The notes under the pieces: generated by a model
Databases searched by the model: none
Seen by the model: the letters and a program-made list of their open reading frames with translations, nothing else
What the model was told of the DNA's origin: nothing
Assembly (NCBI RefSeq): GCF_001673365.1
Contig: NZ_LZLS01000156.1
Span: forward strand, 62,001 to 126,000
Length of the DNA stretch: 64,000 nucleotides
Direction of reading: 5' to 3'
Source: Mycobacterium asiaticum
GTDB taxonomy: Bacteria; Actinomycetota; Actinomycetes; Mycobacteriales; Mycobacteriaceae
In this document: in pieces, positions 18,649-27,842 of the stretch
Layout of the letters: the number at the start of each line of letters is the position of its first letter
How positions within the stretch are numbered: position 1 is the first letter of the stretch
Made by a program: the position numbers and the translations under genes

Positions 18649-21018
18649 TCAATCTCCGTGCCGAACAGCGGCCTCCGCCACCGGGTGAAGTTCGGCATAA
18701 CGCTCGGCGAACTCGTGCCCTGGCACCGGCCACTGCTCCCCTTCGGAGCCGCGCACCACCCAGTCACCTTCTGCGGCAGTCGTCGGGCCTTCCAGGGTGT
18801 TGATCGTCTCGCCCGGTTGGGCCGGACGGGCCTGCACATATCCCTTGCGGCGCCACAGCCCGTCCCCGGCTGCCTCGTAGGTGGCGTGGAAGATGTCGTC
18901 GCGCACCGACCAGGACTTGCCGTCCGAGCGAACTTCCCAATCGCCGGCGTCGGCTTGCATGGTGTGACCGGAGTCTGACTTCCACGTCCACGGTGCGTCG
19001 CGTTGCGCGGCGGCCACCGTGCCGACCCGAGTGAAGGTTCGCCACAGCGGGCGTGACCGATAGCCCAGTTGGCGCAGACTCCACAACGTGGCCGCCAGAC
19101 TGCGTACCGCGGCGTTGAGTAGGTCTTGATTGCCCTCGACCACCGACCAGTCGACCAATTTGTCGTGGACCTTGCGCGCGTCATCGCGGGGTTTGCCGTA
19201 TTTCCAGCCGTTGCGACGGTAGTAACGGCACCAGTCCTCGTGCTCCGCCCGCGCCATGGCCAGCGCCGCGTCGTGGTCAAAGCCCATCAGCGCGAGCTGT
19301 TCGAATGGCGGAGCGTCGGCCATGTCCTGCCCGGACAACTGCGCGGGCGGGCTGCCCCAGGTGTTCCAGGTATGCCCGGCGATCTGTTCGACCATCCACA
19401 GCGCGTTGCGCACCTGGCGCCGGTTGGATCCGCGGTAGAACTCGTCGAGTTGGGCCCATGGCACCGAGGCGGGTCCCTTGGGCCAACTGGGATCGATGGT
19501 TGCGACATACCGCTCGTGAATGAGTCGCGCCGCTCTTTCCCAGGCGTCTTGCACCTGGCCTTCGCGGCTGTCCAGCACCAGCGAGTAGGACTGCAGCAGC
19601 CCGACCACCTGGATCGAGTCGTCGGCGATGCTCGTGTTGAGATCCGAAGTGAAGACCGGCATGTCGGGGAAACGGGCGGCAAGCCTGGTGCCGGTGGTCG
19701 AGGTGTGGGTGTCCACCAGGATCACCGCGCTGGTGCTCGGGTCGGTTTCGCCGACCAGACGCAGCATGGTGGGTATCGTCGGTGTCTCCGACACGCCGTC
19801 GATCTCCGGCCCGGCCGAGACGAATCCTGCTTGCTGCCGGTAGAACTCGTGATCTTCGAGGTATTCCTCGGCGTCTTTCTCGACCAGAGTCAGTGCCGGC
19901 AGTGGCACCGCGTCGGGCGGTGTGTAGAAGTCGCGTTCCAATGCCCGCCGGGTCAGGTCCGCACACAGGGCCAGCGTCAATTGCGAAGTGCCGCAGACGA
20001 ATACCCGTTTGGTTCGACCGGTTGCAATGATGCCGTCGAGGAGCCGGCTGGCGGTCACCTCATACTTGCCCACCACATCGGCGGCCCAGCGGGTGTCAGA
20101 CCCGCCGAACTGTTGGGCACGCCACGCTTCGGCCAGCCACGGGTCGTCGATCCGCACGATTAGCGGAAGCCGCCGCTTGTCGGCGACCTCGGCGAGCCGA
20201 CGACTGATCAGGTCCAGCCACGACAGGTTGATCGCCGGGTCAGGCGCCATCAGATAGAGCCGGCTGAGGTGGCGCCACAGCCGCAGCGAGACCAGCGTGG
20301 CCGGCGTATTGAAGTCCACCAGCACCACCCGCGCACCGAGGCGACGGACCCGTTGCACGCGTTCGTCCCCGGCGCTGGTGATGACGACCAGCGTGCTGCG
20401 CCGGTCCAGCGTCCGAGCTACCGCACTGACCAGCGACTCGGTGTCGGCGTCGACCCCCACGATGGCCGTGACCGAATCAGCGAAGTTGGCGCGCAATCGG
20501 TCGACCTGAGACCGGAATACGCCGAACACCACACCGCCGAACCCGGTGAAAATCGCTGAGACAGCGGCCATTCGGGCCAATTCCAGGCCAACCGGGGTCG
20601 GGCTCGGGCAGACGCGGCCGCCCAGCGAGTAGTCGCCGCTGCTGCCCTTGATCAACTGCGCGGTCAGCATCAGCGGGGTGAAGACCGCCGGATGGTTTTC
20701 GTCGTGGCAGTTCCAATAGGCGCTGAGGCCCAGAATGGCGCTCATCGTGATGAGCAGAGCGATCACGGTGAACGAAACGCCCACCAGGCGATGGCTGCTT
20801 TTGGACCGGAACGTCGTCACCGAAACCGCGACCAACACGCCAACGACGATCGCGGTCGTGGCCATCGATCCAGGCCGGCCGAACCAGGTCAGCCCCTCCG
20901 GCAGCAGATCGAGGATGGGGGGATGGAAGGCCACCGCGGCCAGATAGCCGATCAGCACAACGGCCAGGATCGACAGGGCCCAACGCACCGGCGGCGGGGG
21001 CGTCCACTTCCGACGCAT
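18649..21018 (-). CDS. Four-TM protein with TrkA/RCK-like Rossmann domains and a RyR domain
   Basis: This 789-residue protein has TM helices at about 11-31, 51-70, 77-100 and 148-168. Two Rossmann-like NAD(P)/RCK regions follow (TAIVGVDADTESLVSAVA at about 184 and RVFVCGTSQLTLALCADL at about 338). A RyR domain spans about 485-655, with the signature MARAEHEDWCRYYRRNGWKYG. Two C-terminal GDW repeats (about 690-715 and 750-775) end it. The order resembles a cation channel with a gating ring, with a ligand-binding RyR domain in place of the usual sensor. It is followed by the TIR gene on the same strand. The function is inferred only from architecture. Confidence 0.85.
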   Translation of the reverse strand: MRRKWTPPPPVRWALSILAVVLIGYLAAVAFHPPILDLLPEGLTWFGRPGSMATTAIVVGVLVAVSVTTFRSKSSHRLVGVSFTVIALLITMSAILGLSAYWNCHDENHPAVFTPLMLTAQLIKGSSGDYSLGGRVCPSPTPVGLELARMAAVSAIFTGFGGVVFGVFRSQVDRLRANFADSVTAIVGVDADTESLVSAVARTLDRRSTLVVITSAGDERVQRVRRLGARVVLVDFNTPATLVSLRLWRHLSRLYLMAPDPAINLSWLDLISRRLAEVADKRRLPLIVRIDDPWLAEAWRAQQFGGSDTRWAADVVGKYEVTASRLLDGIIATGRTKRVFVCGTSQLTLALCADLTRRALERDFYTPPDAVPLPALTLVEKDAEEYLEDHEFYRQQAGFVSAGPEIDGVSETPTIPTMLRLVGETDPSTSAVILVDTHTSTTGTRLAARFPDMPVFTSDLNTSIADDSIQVVGLLQSYSLVLDSREGQVQDAWERAARLIHERYVATIDPSWPKGPASVPWAQLDEFYRGSNRRQVRNALWMVEQIAGHTWNTWGSPPAQLSGQDMADAPPFEQLALMGFDHDAALAMARAEHEDWCRYYRRNGWKYGKPRDDARKVHDKLVDWSVVEGNQDLLNAAVRSLAATLWSLRQLGYRSRPLWRTFTRVGTVAAAQRDAPWTWKSDSGHTMQADAGDWEVRSDGKSWSVRDDIFHATYEAAGDGLWRRKGYVQARPAQPGETINTLEGPTTAAEGDWVVRGSEGEQWPVPGHEFAERYAELHPVAEAAVRHGD

Positions 21019-21081
21019 CCGGCCGACCTCCCTTCCGCTGTTAGGAAGCGAACAGTACCGGTTGCGTCGCGGCGGCGGGGC

Positions 21082-21729
21082 TCAGCCGACGAAGCGCGAC
21101 AGTCGCGCCGACAGGTGCGGGACCAGGCCGCCGTCGGCGTCCACCCGCTCTTCGACGTAGGCGAGATCACCGCCCTCGACAATGCCGTAGAGCCGCTTGG
21201 CACCCCCGACCAGCACACCGGACCGGCTGCGGGCCAGCGCATCGGTCACCAGCTCCCACGACGACTGGTTGCGCGGCCGTCCGTAGAACAGTTCGACGTA
21301 ACCGGCCGAGTGCGCCAACAGCAGCTCGATCGCCTGGGATTCGCTCGGATCGTCGGGATCGGTGACGAACCGCCAGAAGCCGGTCTCCCGCAGCCCCGGC
21401 TGGTCATATTCGCCCGCGTCGTCGAGCCGCCAGGATCGGGCTTCCCAGTTCAGGTAGTCACCGCCGTCGTGGGAGACGACGATCTGCTGGCCGAAGCGGT
21501 AGTCGCCATCGGCTCCGCGGCCTTCGCCTTCGCCACGCCACACGCCCACCAGCGGCAGCAGCGCCAACAGTGCGTCGTTCAGGTTCGCACCTTCGCGCAG
21601 GTTCGCGGTATCGGCCGGAACCGGCAAGTCGTCGAACGCCGGAATGTTGCGGCTTGCAGTCAGTTTCGAACGTTCCGCCGCCTGGGACAGTCCGTCGCCG
21701 GAGCCGTCGTCGCCCTCGGTGGCGGTCAC
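21082..21729 (-). CDS. Nitrobindin-like haem-binding beta-barrel protein (Rv0813c orthologue)
   Basis: This is the native Rv0813c gene. [20 protein letters not shown] and FWRFVTDP are typical of the THAP4/nitrobindin fold, a 10-stranded barrel that binds haem and can act on nitric oxide or peroxynitrite. The frame is open to 21774, but GTG 21729 is favoured: GTGA overlaps the stop of the small membrane ORF and relatives start here. It sits between the two conflict-type gene pairs, so the inserted genes flank it rather than disrupt it. Confidence 0.88.
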   Translation of the reverse strand: MTATEGDDGSGDGLSQAAERSKLTASRNIPAFDDLPVPADTANLREGANLNDALLALLPLVGVWRGEGEGRGADGDYRFGQQIVVSHDGGDYLNWEARSWRLDDAGEYDQPGLRETGFWRFVTDPDDPSESQAIELLLAHSAGYVELFYGRPRNQSSWELVTDALARSRSGVLVGGAKRLYGIVEGGDLAYVEERVDADGGLVPHLSARLSRFVG

Positions 21730-21824
21730 GACTCGTCGGTGATCAGCCGATACAGCGCATACAGCGCAAACCAAGAGATGACCACGGTCGCCAGGACCAG
21801 CATGATCTCGAAGAACAGCACCAC
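21726..21824 (-). CDS. Small single-TM protein coupled to nitrobindin
   Basis: A frame of 32 residues is almost entirely hydrophobic ([21 protein letters not shown]) and ends YRLITDES. Its TGA overlaps the nitrobindin GTG as GTGA, which suggests translational coupling. The start codon is uncertain: GTG 21824 is the first plausible one after the repeat array, and an ATG further in (21803) is an alternative. No homologue is recognised. It could anchor or accompany the barrel protein. Confidence 0.5.
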   Translation of the reverse strand: MVLFFEIMLVLATVVISWFALYALYRLITDES

Positions 21825-21844
21825 GACGATGAGTCTATTCCCCC

Positions 21845-22079
21845 GAGCGACCGCAAGCCCGGCGGAGCCGGGCGCAGGGGGTCGCGACCATTGGGTTGGA
21901 GCGACCGCAAGCGCGCGGAGCGACCGCAAGCGCGGCGGAGCGACCGCAAGCGCGGCGGAGCCGGGCGCAGCGGGTCGCGACCATTGGGGTGGAAGCGACC
22001 GCAAGCGCGGCGGAGCCGGGCGCAGCGGGTCGCGACCATTGGAGCGGCAGCCGGGCGCAGCGGGTCGCGACCATTGAGC
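21845..22079. repeat. GC-rich tandem repeat array (two interleaved modules)
   Basis: Two modules alternate. One is about 20 bases (GAGCGACCGCAAGCGCGGCG), present about five times. The other is about 30 bases (GAGCCGGGCGCAGCGGGTCG followed by CGACCATTGG), present about four times with small changes. GGTCGCGACC inside it is a perfect 10-bp palindrome. It lies between the 3' end of the caspase-STAND gene and the small membrane ORF. Copy number may vary between strains. Confidence 0.85.
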
Positions 22080-22099
22080 CGGAGCCGGGGATCCTTTCG

Positions 22100-25000
22100 T
22101 CACAAGGACAGTTCGAGGACGCCGCGGTAGGTTCCCACCGCGCATCGGCCATCCACGGTGATGTCCAGCGACAAAATCTCCTCGTCGATGTTGATCGCAC
22201 CGATTGACGTGCCGTCGATTTCCCAGGTGCGGATGGCGCGATCGCGTCCGGCGGTGACGACCATTGGTCGACCCTCGGCGACCGTCGTGGTGAGACAGGT
22301 CAGCAGCGGGTGGGCGTGTTTGACCGTCCACGCGGGACGCCGCTTACTTGAAACCCAGTAGTCCAACGTGCTGGGATCCCATCCTGAGGTGTCCCAGCAG
22401 TCCAGCGTCCCGTCAAGGTTGCCGCCGAGAAGGACACCAGCCCCGAAGGTAACCGCAGCTACCGCGCTGTCGGTGGTCGATGGCAGTTCGATGGACCCGG
22501 GTAGGTCGCTCAGCGACCACAGGGATACGCGCTTGGCTTGCCCGCCGGCCGCGACGACCGTCGATTCCCGGATGTCCGTCGATGCCACACAGGTGAGGGC
22601 CTTGTCCTGGAAGGTCTGCAATTGCAAGTCGCGTAGGCCGCCCTGTCTTTTGACCTGCAGTGCCGCTCCGGTCCGGGCGTCCAGCAGGACGCACCCCCAC
22701 CACTTGCCGGATGCGCCGGGGCCGGAAACGTGCGTCGGGACGATGATTACCGGGCCACCGTCGAATTGCGCGGTGGCCAGCGCCCACGTGGTGAAGGGGG
22801 TTAGCTGTCGCGACCACATGTCGTTGCCTGTCGTGGGATCGGTCGCGGCGACTAGCCCGCCGGCGCTGACCTGCACCACGACCATTCGGCCTGACGGGAG
22901 GATTACGGTGCCCAAATCCATTACGGCGCTGTCTTGGATTGCTCGTCGGTTCAGGAGTTGTCCGGACTCGGCATGAAACGTTGTCACGTCACCGCTTTCC
23001 GATCCCGCGTAGAGCGCACCTGGACCGTGGCAGACGGCTCCGAATACCGTTGCGCGTCCGGGTAGTTGCGCACCGTCGGCATCCGAAGGCGTTGTCACGA
23101 TTCGGGATGTGCGCCACAGTCGCAGCGTGCGGTCACAACCGGCGAGGAACTCTTCACCGTTGATCAGGAACGGCCCGCACCACCATTGCGGGTCCATCTC
23201 GACCGCTGGGTCGACGACAATGCGTTCTCCCGATTCATGCGCGAACTGAATCGGCAGCAGATCGTAGTTGCGGCAAAGGATTCCAGCGCCGTCGCGCAGC
23301 GAGATGTAACCACGAGCGGTTGCTATGTCGGCTATTTCATCTTCGACGGTGATGGCGGCGGCATCGGTGTGCTGCAGAGTCAAAACGTCGGTGCGGCCGG
23401 TGTAGTGGGCCAGGATCCGGACAATCTCACCACTGATCACGGCGTCAACGCCGACGATGAAACGGTTGTTGTCGTCACGTCGGTGGGAGGCAAGCGCCTT
23501 CAGCGACGGCAGTTCCCATGCCGCCACAGTCGGCAGATCATCCCGGTGACCGGACAGCGGCAACGCGTCCCCGCAGCTGATGAGGATGGGCCCGCGGTCT
23601 AGCGTGAGGATCTGCATGCGGCGAATGTTGTTGTGCGCGTTGACCTTCTCGCAGAGCTGGACTAAACCCGGAACCGACCACACCCTGATGGTGCCGTGGT
23701 CGTCGCCGGTGATGAGCCAGGGCTGGTCGTCAGCGCCGGCAATGGCCTGTACGCAACCCTGATGCGCCGGCCACCCCGTAACCGGGTGGAGGTCGGGCAG
23801 GGCATAAAAGTCCACCTGCCCGGTGTGGCGGCCCACCGCTACGGCCGGTCGACCGTCCCACGAACACATCCCCGCACAGCTGACGGCCTCGTCGAAAACC
23901 TTGACCGCCTGGCACCCCGGCGGATGAAGTGTCCAGTACTCGACGCGATGGACCCCCACGACGACCACCGCGGGCTCATCGACGCTGGGTACGGCGAGGA
24001 CCCAGCGCGCGGGTTCGCCGGGTTCGCCAACGCTGCGGCCCGCATCCCGGCCTTGCGCCCAAAATCCCCATTTCGGGCACCACCGGCGACGCTGAGCAGT
24101 GTGTGACTGGCGTAGTAGCTGCGCCAGGGGTTCGGCCCCGACCTGTAGGGCAGCGATGTGCAGCGCTTCGGGTTCGTTCGGTTGGCGGATCGCGGCTCGC
24201 TCGTAGGCCCTGGCCGCCAACTTGGCCTCGTCGGATTTTGCCGAAGAGGCGACGTCGAGCAGCGAGATGACATTGGCGACCTGAAGGAACCCGGGATCGG
24301 TTAGCAGGTCATCGAGCACGCCACCTCGCGCGGCATGGGTGGGGAGATGGTCGGTGAGGTAGGGGTGCACCGACGTCCAGTCGCGGCCGGCTCCGAATGT
24401 GTACGGCACCGCGGCCAGCAGCGTTTTGGCGATCGTGCGGTGGTCCGCACGCGTATCGCGCTGCTCAAGCAGGTAATCGGCCAGAGACCGGTGATAGAGC
24501 CGGTAAACGGACCGCCCGCCGTTGTCGCCTTCAACGACGTAGGAGCCGGCCGCGCGTCTCATCCAGATCATTTCTTCGATTGTCACGGGCTCGCCGGGGG
24601 TCAGGCGCTGAGCAAGTTGCGGCCAAATGTCCTCCCACGGAAGGCCCGATGCTTGTGCATAGGCCAGGGGAAGCAGCAGCCGGCGAGCCAGTGCGGCGTC
24701 TGGGCCGAGTCGAACCTCCAGGTCACGCTGCATCGCATCGGCCGCGCGCCTGGGCAATGTTGCCCGCCACGTTTCGTCATTGGGATCGGCCACGTACGTG
24801 CGGGTCGACTCGGTGGTCGCGATGATCCGCGCGATGAGAAACGACGTGCCGGCGGCATCGGCGATTGCCGCCGCGACACCTTGGACCTGACTGGCCGGCG
24901 CCGTGCGGTACACCCCAGACGGTTTGTAGCTGGAGTCCATCGCGTCGTCGCTGCGCAGAATTCGAAAGACGTGGCTGCGAATGCTGTCCGGATCGGCGTA

Positions 25001-26365
25001 CCGCTCGTCATCGAGGTCAACTTCGGCACGTGCTTCGGGTGTGATGGCGGGCCGCAGGATGTCGCTGAGGACGGCAGGGCGCGTCCCGAGTAGAAACCGC
25101 ATACTGCCGCCCGTACCGGCAATCAGCGGCAGCAGCACGCGCTGCACCAAGTCTGGCGGGTCGGCAGCCTCGTCGAGCGAGTCGATCAGGACGGTGACCG
25201 CCTCGCCCACGCGAATGGCAGCGAGAAGATCCGACAGTGCTGTCGACCGGGATCCAAAGCGCTGACAGAACTGGTCGAGAACCTTGCCGGTGGTCAACGT
25301 GGCGACGTCGATCACGTACGAAATAAGCTGTCGGCCAACGGGAATCTTCGCGGGCAGGCCGCCTTGCGGGACACTGGCGGCGCACAGCGGATCGTCGAGC
25401 AGTGCGATCACGGCCAGCAGCGCAGACTTGCCGGAGCCTGCGTTTCCGGTGACGACCAGACACTGGGGTTGGCTGCCGTCGGGGAGCCAGCCGGAAATGG
25501 CTTCCAGAGCCGCGTGGCGGCCGGTGAACCAGCGGGCAGCGGGACTGAAGCGGACCACGGCATCGCCGCGACGTTCGGCTGTAAGCAGTCGGTCTTGGTC
25601 TAGCAGATCGGAGTCGACCAGTGCTGCGCGGAACCGCGGGTTGGGCAGGAAGTCGGGCAACCGGCCCGGTGACGCCAACAGATGCCACCGGGGGGACTGG
25701 CTGAGCTTTCGGAGCGGATCGGCTTTGATCGCTTCCATCACCGTCGGCAGATCCAGCCATGGCACCGCCGAACCGGCCAAGGCCTCCGATTCCATTGCGC
25801 GCTGCAGACATTGGGTGAATAGGCCCGGGTGCGCCCGCTCGGTGGGCCGCGCCGACTCGATGACGACCACACCGGTGTCATCGCGGTACTTCGGGCCGTC
25901 GAGTCGCCGGATTGCGTCCGCGACGGCGCTTTCGCCGCCCTCACCGGCGTAGCAGGTATCCAGGATCAGCAGTAGTCGGCGTATTTCGGTACCGGCCAGA
26001 AGAAGCTCGACAATGTCGGACAACTTGACGGTGCGAATGTGCAGGTCGCTGGTATCGCTGTCGTTGGTCAGCAGCACATGTACGTGGTCATCAACACGGA
26101 TGTAACCGTGTCCGGTCAGGTAGACGACGACGTAATCCTGCTTCGTCCGTTCCCGGGCAAACTTGCGCAGGCCGTGCAGCAATGTCTGGGCGGCAGGGCT
26201 TCGTCCCGCCGCAGTGATCCGGACATGGTGGTATGCCTCGGGATTCTCGTCCGTCGCACCGCAAAACAGGGCGGCCATCCGTGCGACGTCCTCGGCGAGC
26301 TCCGGCCGGTTTATGTCCGGATGCTGGGTGATTTTCGACAGGGCACACGTCAGCAGGAACCGCAT
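22100..26365 (-). CDS. Caspase-like peptidase, STAND NTPase and beta-propeller fusion protein
   Basis: The 1421-residue protein begins with a peptidase C14 domain (about 1-235). Its catalytic dyad is visible: His86 in YLTGHGY and Cys138 in LLILDTCYAG. A STAND/NACHT-type NTPase follows, with Walker A GNAGSGKS (307-314) and Walker B VTVLIDSLDEA (D395-D398). A winged-helix and helical stretch covers about 540-740. The C-terminal half (about 750-1421) consists of WD40-like repeats such as RDRAIRTWEIDG forming one or two propellers. STAND proteins usually oligomerise on ligand binding and release an effector, here a protease. The gene lies 37 bases after a lipase-like gene. It looks intact. Confidence 0.9.
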   Translation of the reverse strand: MRFLLTCALSKITQHPDINRPELAEDVARMAALFCGATDENPEAYHHVRITAAGRSPAAQTLLHGLRKFARERTKQDYVVVYLTGHGYIRVDDHVHVLLTNDSDTSDLHIRTVKLSDIVELLLAGTEIRRLLLILDTCYAGEGGESAVADAIRRLDGPKYRDDTGVVVIESARPTERAHPGLFTQCLQRAMESEALAGSAVPWLDLPTVMEAIKADPLRKLSQSPRWHLLASPGRLPDFLPNPRFRAALVDSDLLDQDRLLTAERRGDAVVRFSPAARWFTGRHAALEAISGWLPDGSQPQCLVVTGNAGSGKSALLAVIALLDDPLCAASVPQGGLPAKIPVGRQLISYVIDVATLTTGKVLDQFCQRFGSRSTALSDLLAAIRVGEAVTVLIDSLDEAADPPDLVQRVLLPLIAGTGGSMRFLLGTRPAVLSDILRPAITPEARAEVDLDDERYADPDSIRSHVFRILRSDDAMDSSYKPSGVYRTAPASQVQGVAAAIADAAGTSFLIARIIATTESTRTYVADPNDETWRATLPRRAADAMQRDLEVRLGPDAALARRLLLPLAYAQASGLPWEDIWPQLAQRLTPGEPVTIEEMIWMRRAAGSYVVEGDNGGRSVYRLYHRSLADYLLEQRDTRADHRTIAKTLLAAVPYTFGAGRDWTSVHPYLTDHLPTHAARGGVLDDLLTDPGFLQVANVISLLDVASSAKSDEAKLAARAYERAAIRQPNEPEALHIAALQVGAEPLAQLLRQSHTAQRRRWCPKWGFWAQGRDAGRSVGEPGEPARWVLAVPSVDEPAVVVVGVHRVEYWTLHPPGCQAVKVFDEAVSCAGMCSWDGRPAVAVGRHTGQVDFYALPDLHPVTGWPAHQGCVQAIAGADDQPWLITGDDHGTIRVWSVPGLVQLCEKVNAHNNIRRMQILTLDRGPILISCGDALPLSGHRDDLPTVAAWELPSLKALASHRRDDNNRFIVGVDAVISGEIVRILAHYTGRTDVLTLQHTDAAAITVEDEIADIATARGYISLRDGAGILCRNYDLLPIQFAHESGERIVVDPAVEMDPQWWCGPFLINGEEFLAGCDRTLRLWRTSRIVTTPSDADGAQLPGRATVFGAVCHGPGALYAGSESGDVTTFHAESGQLLNRRAIQDSAVMDLGTVILPSGRMVVVQVSAGGLVAATDPTTGNDMWSRQLTPFTTWALATAQFDGGPVIIVPTHVSGPGASGKWWGCVLLDARTGAALQVKRQGGLRDLQLQTFQDKALTCVASTDIRESTVVAAGGQAKRVSLWSLSDLPGSIELPSTTDSAVAAVTFGAGVLLGGNLDGTLDCWDTSGWDPSTLDYWVSSKRRPAWTVKHAHPLLTCLTTTVAEGRPMVVTAGRDRAIRTWEIDGTSIGAINIDEEILSLDITVDGRCAVGTYRGVLELSL

Positions 26366-26402
26366 GGCGCCCTTGGCAATTCGCCCTGCCAGGCACCCAT
26401 CG

Positions 26403-27272
26403 TTACAGACCCGCGGCGATGGCCGCGCCGGTTTCCCGGGCGGTCAAGTAGGGCTTGATGCCGTGCTCTTCTTCGCCGTTGTGAACGACCCAGTTGGCGA
26501 CTTTAGATCCGAACAGTGGCCGAAGGTCCGGCTGCAGGGCCACGACATCTTGGGAGTCGGAGATGTTGGTCCATGCTGTGACACCGGCCGGCCATTGTCC
26601 TCGGGGTTGAGCTGAATCCTTTTTCTTCCCTTTGGGTTTGGCGTTCGGCTTGGGGTCGAGGCTGTCGAAGATGAGGTTGGGTATTCCCAGCGGCGAGCCC
26701 AGCGTGACCAAAGTGGTGACCGGCAACTCCGGGTGGTTGCACAGCACTTCATAGGCGACCACCGAGCCCAGCGAATGACCCACCAACACTTTGGTGTCGG
26801 CGCCGATGGCCTCGAACACTCGCTGACGGACTTCCTGGCGGATCTTGTCGTTATGCAGGTAGTCACGCACCTGGCGCAGATTGCCGCACATCGCCTTGCA
26901 CGTCACGCCGGCGAAGAACCGTGAATTCGACAACGCCAGCAGCGCTGCCTGTACCACTTTCGGCGTGCCTAGGGTTCGGGCGTCGGGGCTGTCAACATAG
27001 GGGTCGCGTGCGGCCGCGGCATACCACCACTGGAGCAGCAGGTCTTGCTCGAAGTCGTCGAGCTCTTCTGGATCTATCGGGGGGTCGTCGCCCAACATGC
27101 GTCCGGGCGGGCGGAAAACGACGCCGTAGAACGCGACCGTGACGTCGGCCTCCGACAACGCTCCGCCGGCCTCCCCGACGCCGCCCGCCATGGCCGGCGC
27201 CCACACTTTGGTCAGCGTCTCCGAGGCATCCCACTGGTGTCCGATCCCGTGCACACCGACAACCCGCGCCAC
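26403..27272 (-). CDS. Lipase-like alpha/beta-hydrolase, partner of the caspase-STAND protein
   Basis: The 289-residue protein has HGIGHQ near the N-terminus and the Ser nucleophile elbow VLVGHSLGSVVAYE. The likely acid lies in SDSQDVVALQ and the His in VVHNGEEEHGIKPY. No signal peptide is seen, so it acts in the cytoplasm. It starts at GTG 27272 with AAGGGAG upstream. It precedes the caspase-STAND gene by 37 bases on the same strand, so they form an operon. Alpha/beta-hydrolases of this sort serve as membrane-lipid or protein-processing effectors in bacterial conflict systems, but the role here is inferred. Confidence 0.8.
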   Translation of the reverse strand: MARVVGVHGIGHQWDASETLTKVWAPAMAGGVGEAGGALSEADVTVAFYGVVFRPPGRMLGDDPPIDPEELDDFEQDLLLQWWYAAAARDPYVDSPDARTLGTPKVVQAALLALSNSRFFAGVTCKAMCGNLRQVRDYLHNDKIRQEVRQRVFEAIGADTKVLVGHSLGSVVAYEVLCNHPELPVTTLVTLGSPLGIPNLIFDSLDPKPNAKPKGKKKDSAQPRGQWPAGVTAWTNISDSQDVVALQPDLRPLFGSKVANWVVHNGEEEHGIKPYLTARETGAAIAAGL

Positions 27273-27538
27273 AAGCCGCTCCCTTCAGGCACCGTCCCCA
27301 GCCGTCACGGTGATGTCGCGCCGCGACGTCGCAATGGTTCAAATGGCCTCCATGCGGAACACAAATATACGCCCGGCGCAGCGGTTTGGGCCGCGATGCG
27401 TGCAGTGGCCGGCGATGGTCGTGCCGTCGCTCAAGCCGATGCGATGATCACGTCCCCCAGACCAGGTTCACGACCCGTCTGCTGTCAGAACAGCCGTCGG
27501 GTAGCGACCGCAATTCAAGTCGCGAACGGACGTGCCGG
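27273..27538. other. Intergenic region between sseC and the lipase/caspase operon
   Basis: No gene is supported here. It separates the native sseC gene from the inserted hydrolase-caspase pair and should contain the promoter of that pair near its left end. I see no clear terminator or inverted repeat. Confidence 0.5.
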
Positions 27539-27841
27539 TCAGGCGATCTTTATGTCCACGTCGTGGACGCCCGCGCCCGACGGTTCCACGACGGCGTCGC
27601 CATTGCCGATCTTCGACAACGCGCGCAGCGTCCAGAAGCCCGGCGCGGCAAAGAACCGGAAGTCCCCGGTGGCCGACGCGACGACCTCGGCGGTGAACTC
27701 GTCTGAGGAGTCCAGCAGGCGCACGAATGCGCCGCCCACCGCTTGACCGTCCCGGTCAACGACGCGACCGGTGATGACCGTCTCCTTCTCCAGGTCCACG
27801 CTGGCCGGCAACGTCAGTCCTTGCTTAGGTGCAGAGCACAT
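27539..27841 (-). CDS. sseC: DUF1416 protein SseC
   Basis: A 100-residue DUF1416 protein, orthologue of Rv0814c/Rv3118. It begins MCSAPKQGLTLPASVDLEKE and continues with a transthyretin-like beta-sandwich (VVDRDGQAVGGAFVRLLD). It is invariably paired with the CysA-type sulfurtransferase; its start codon follows the cysA stop with one intervening base. Its role in sulfur metabolism is inferred from this pairing. A longer frame in register is only antisense to, or a shadow of, cysA. Confidence 0.93.
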   Translation of the reverse strand: MCSAPKQGLTLPASVDLEKETVITGRVVDRDGQAVGGAFVRLLDSSDEFTAEVVASATGDFRFFAAPGFWTLRALSKIGNGDAVVEPSGAGVHDVDIKIA

Positions 27842-27842
27842 T

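Noticed and set aside
19126..20163. 345-residue plus-strand frame inside the RyR gene
   Set aside because: Antisense shadow of the RyR gene.
21845..22079. CRISPR array
   Set aside because: There are no unique spacers of constant length, the modules are adjacent, and no cas genes are near.
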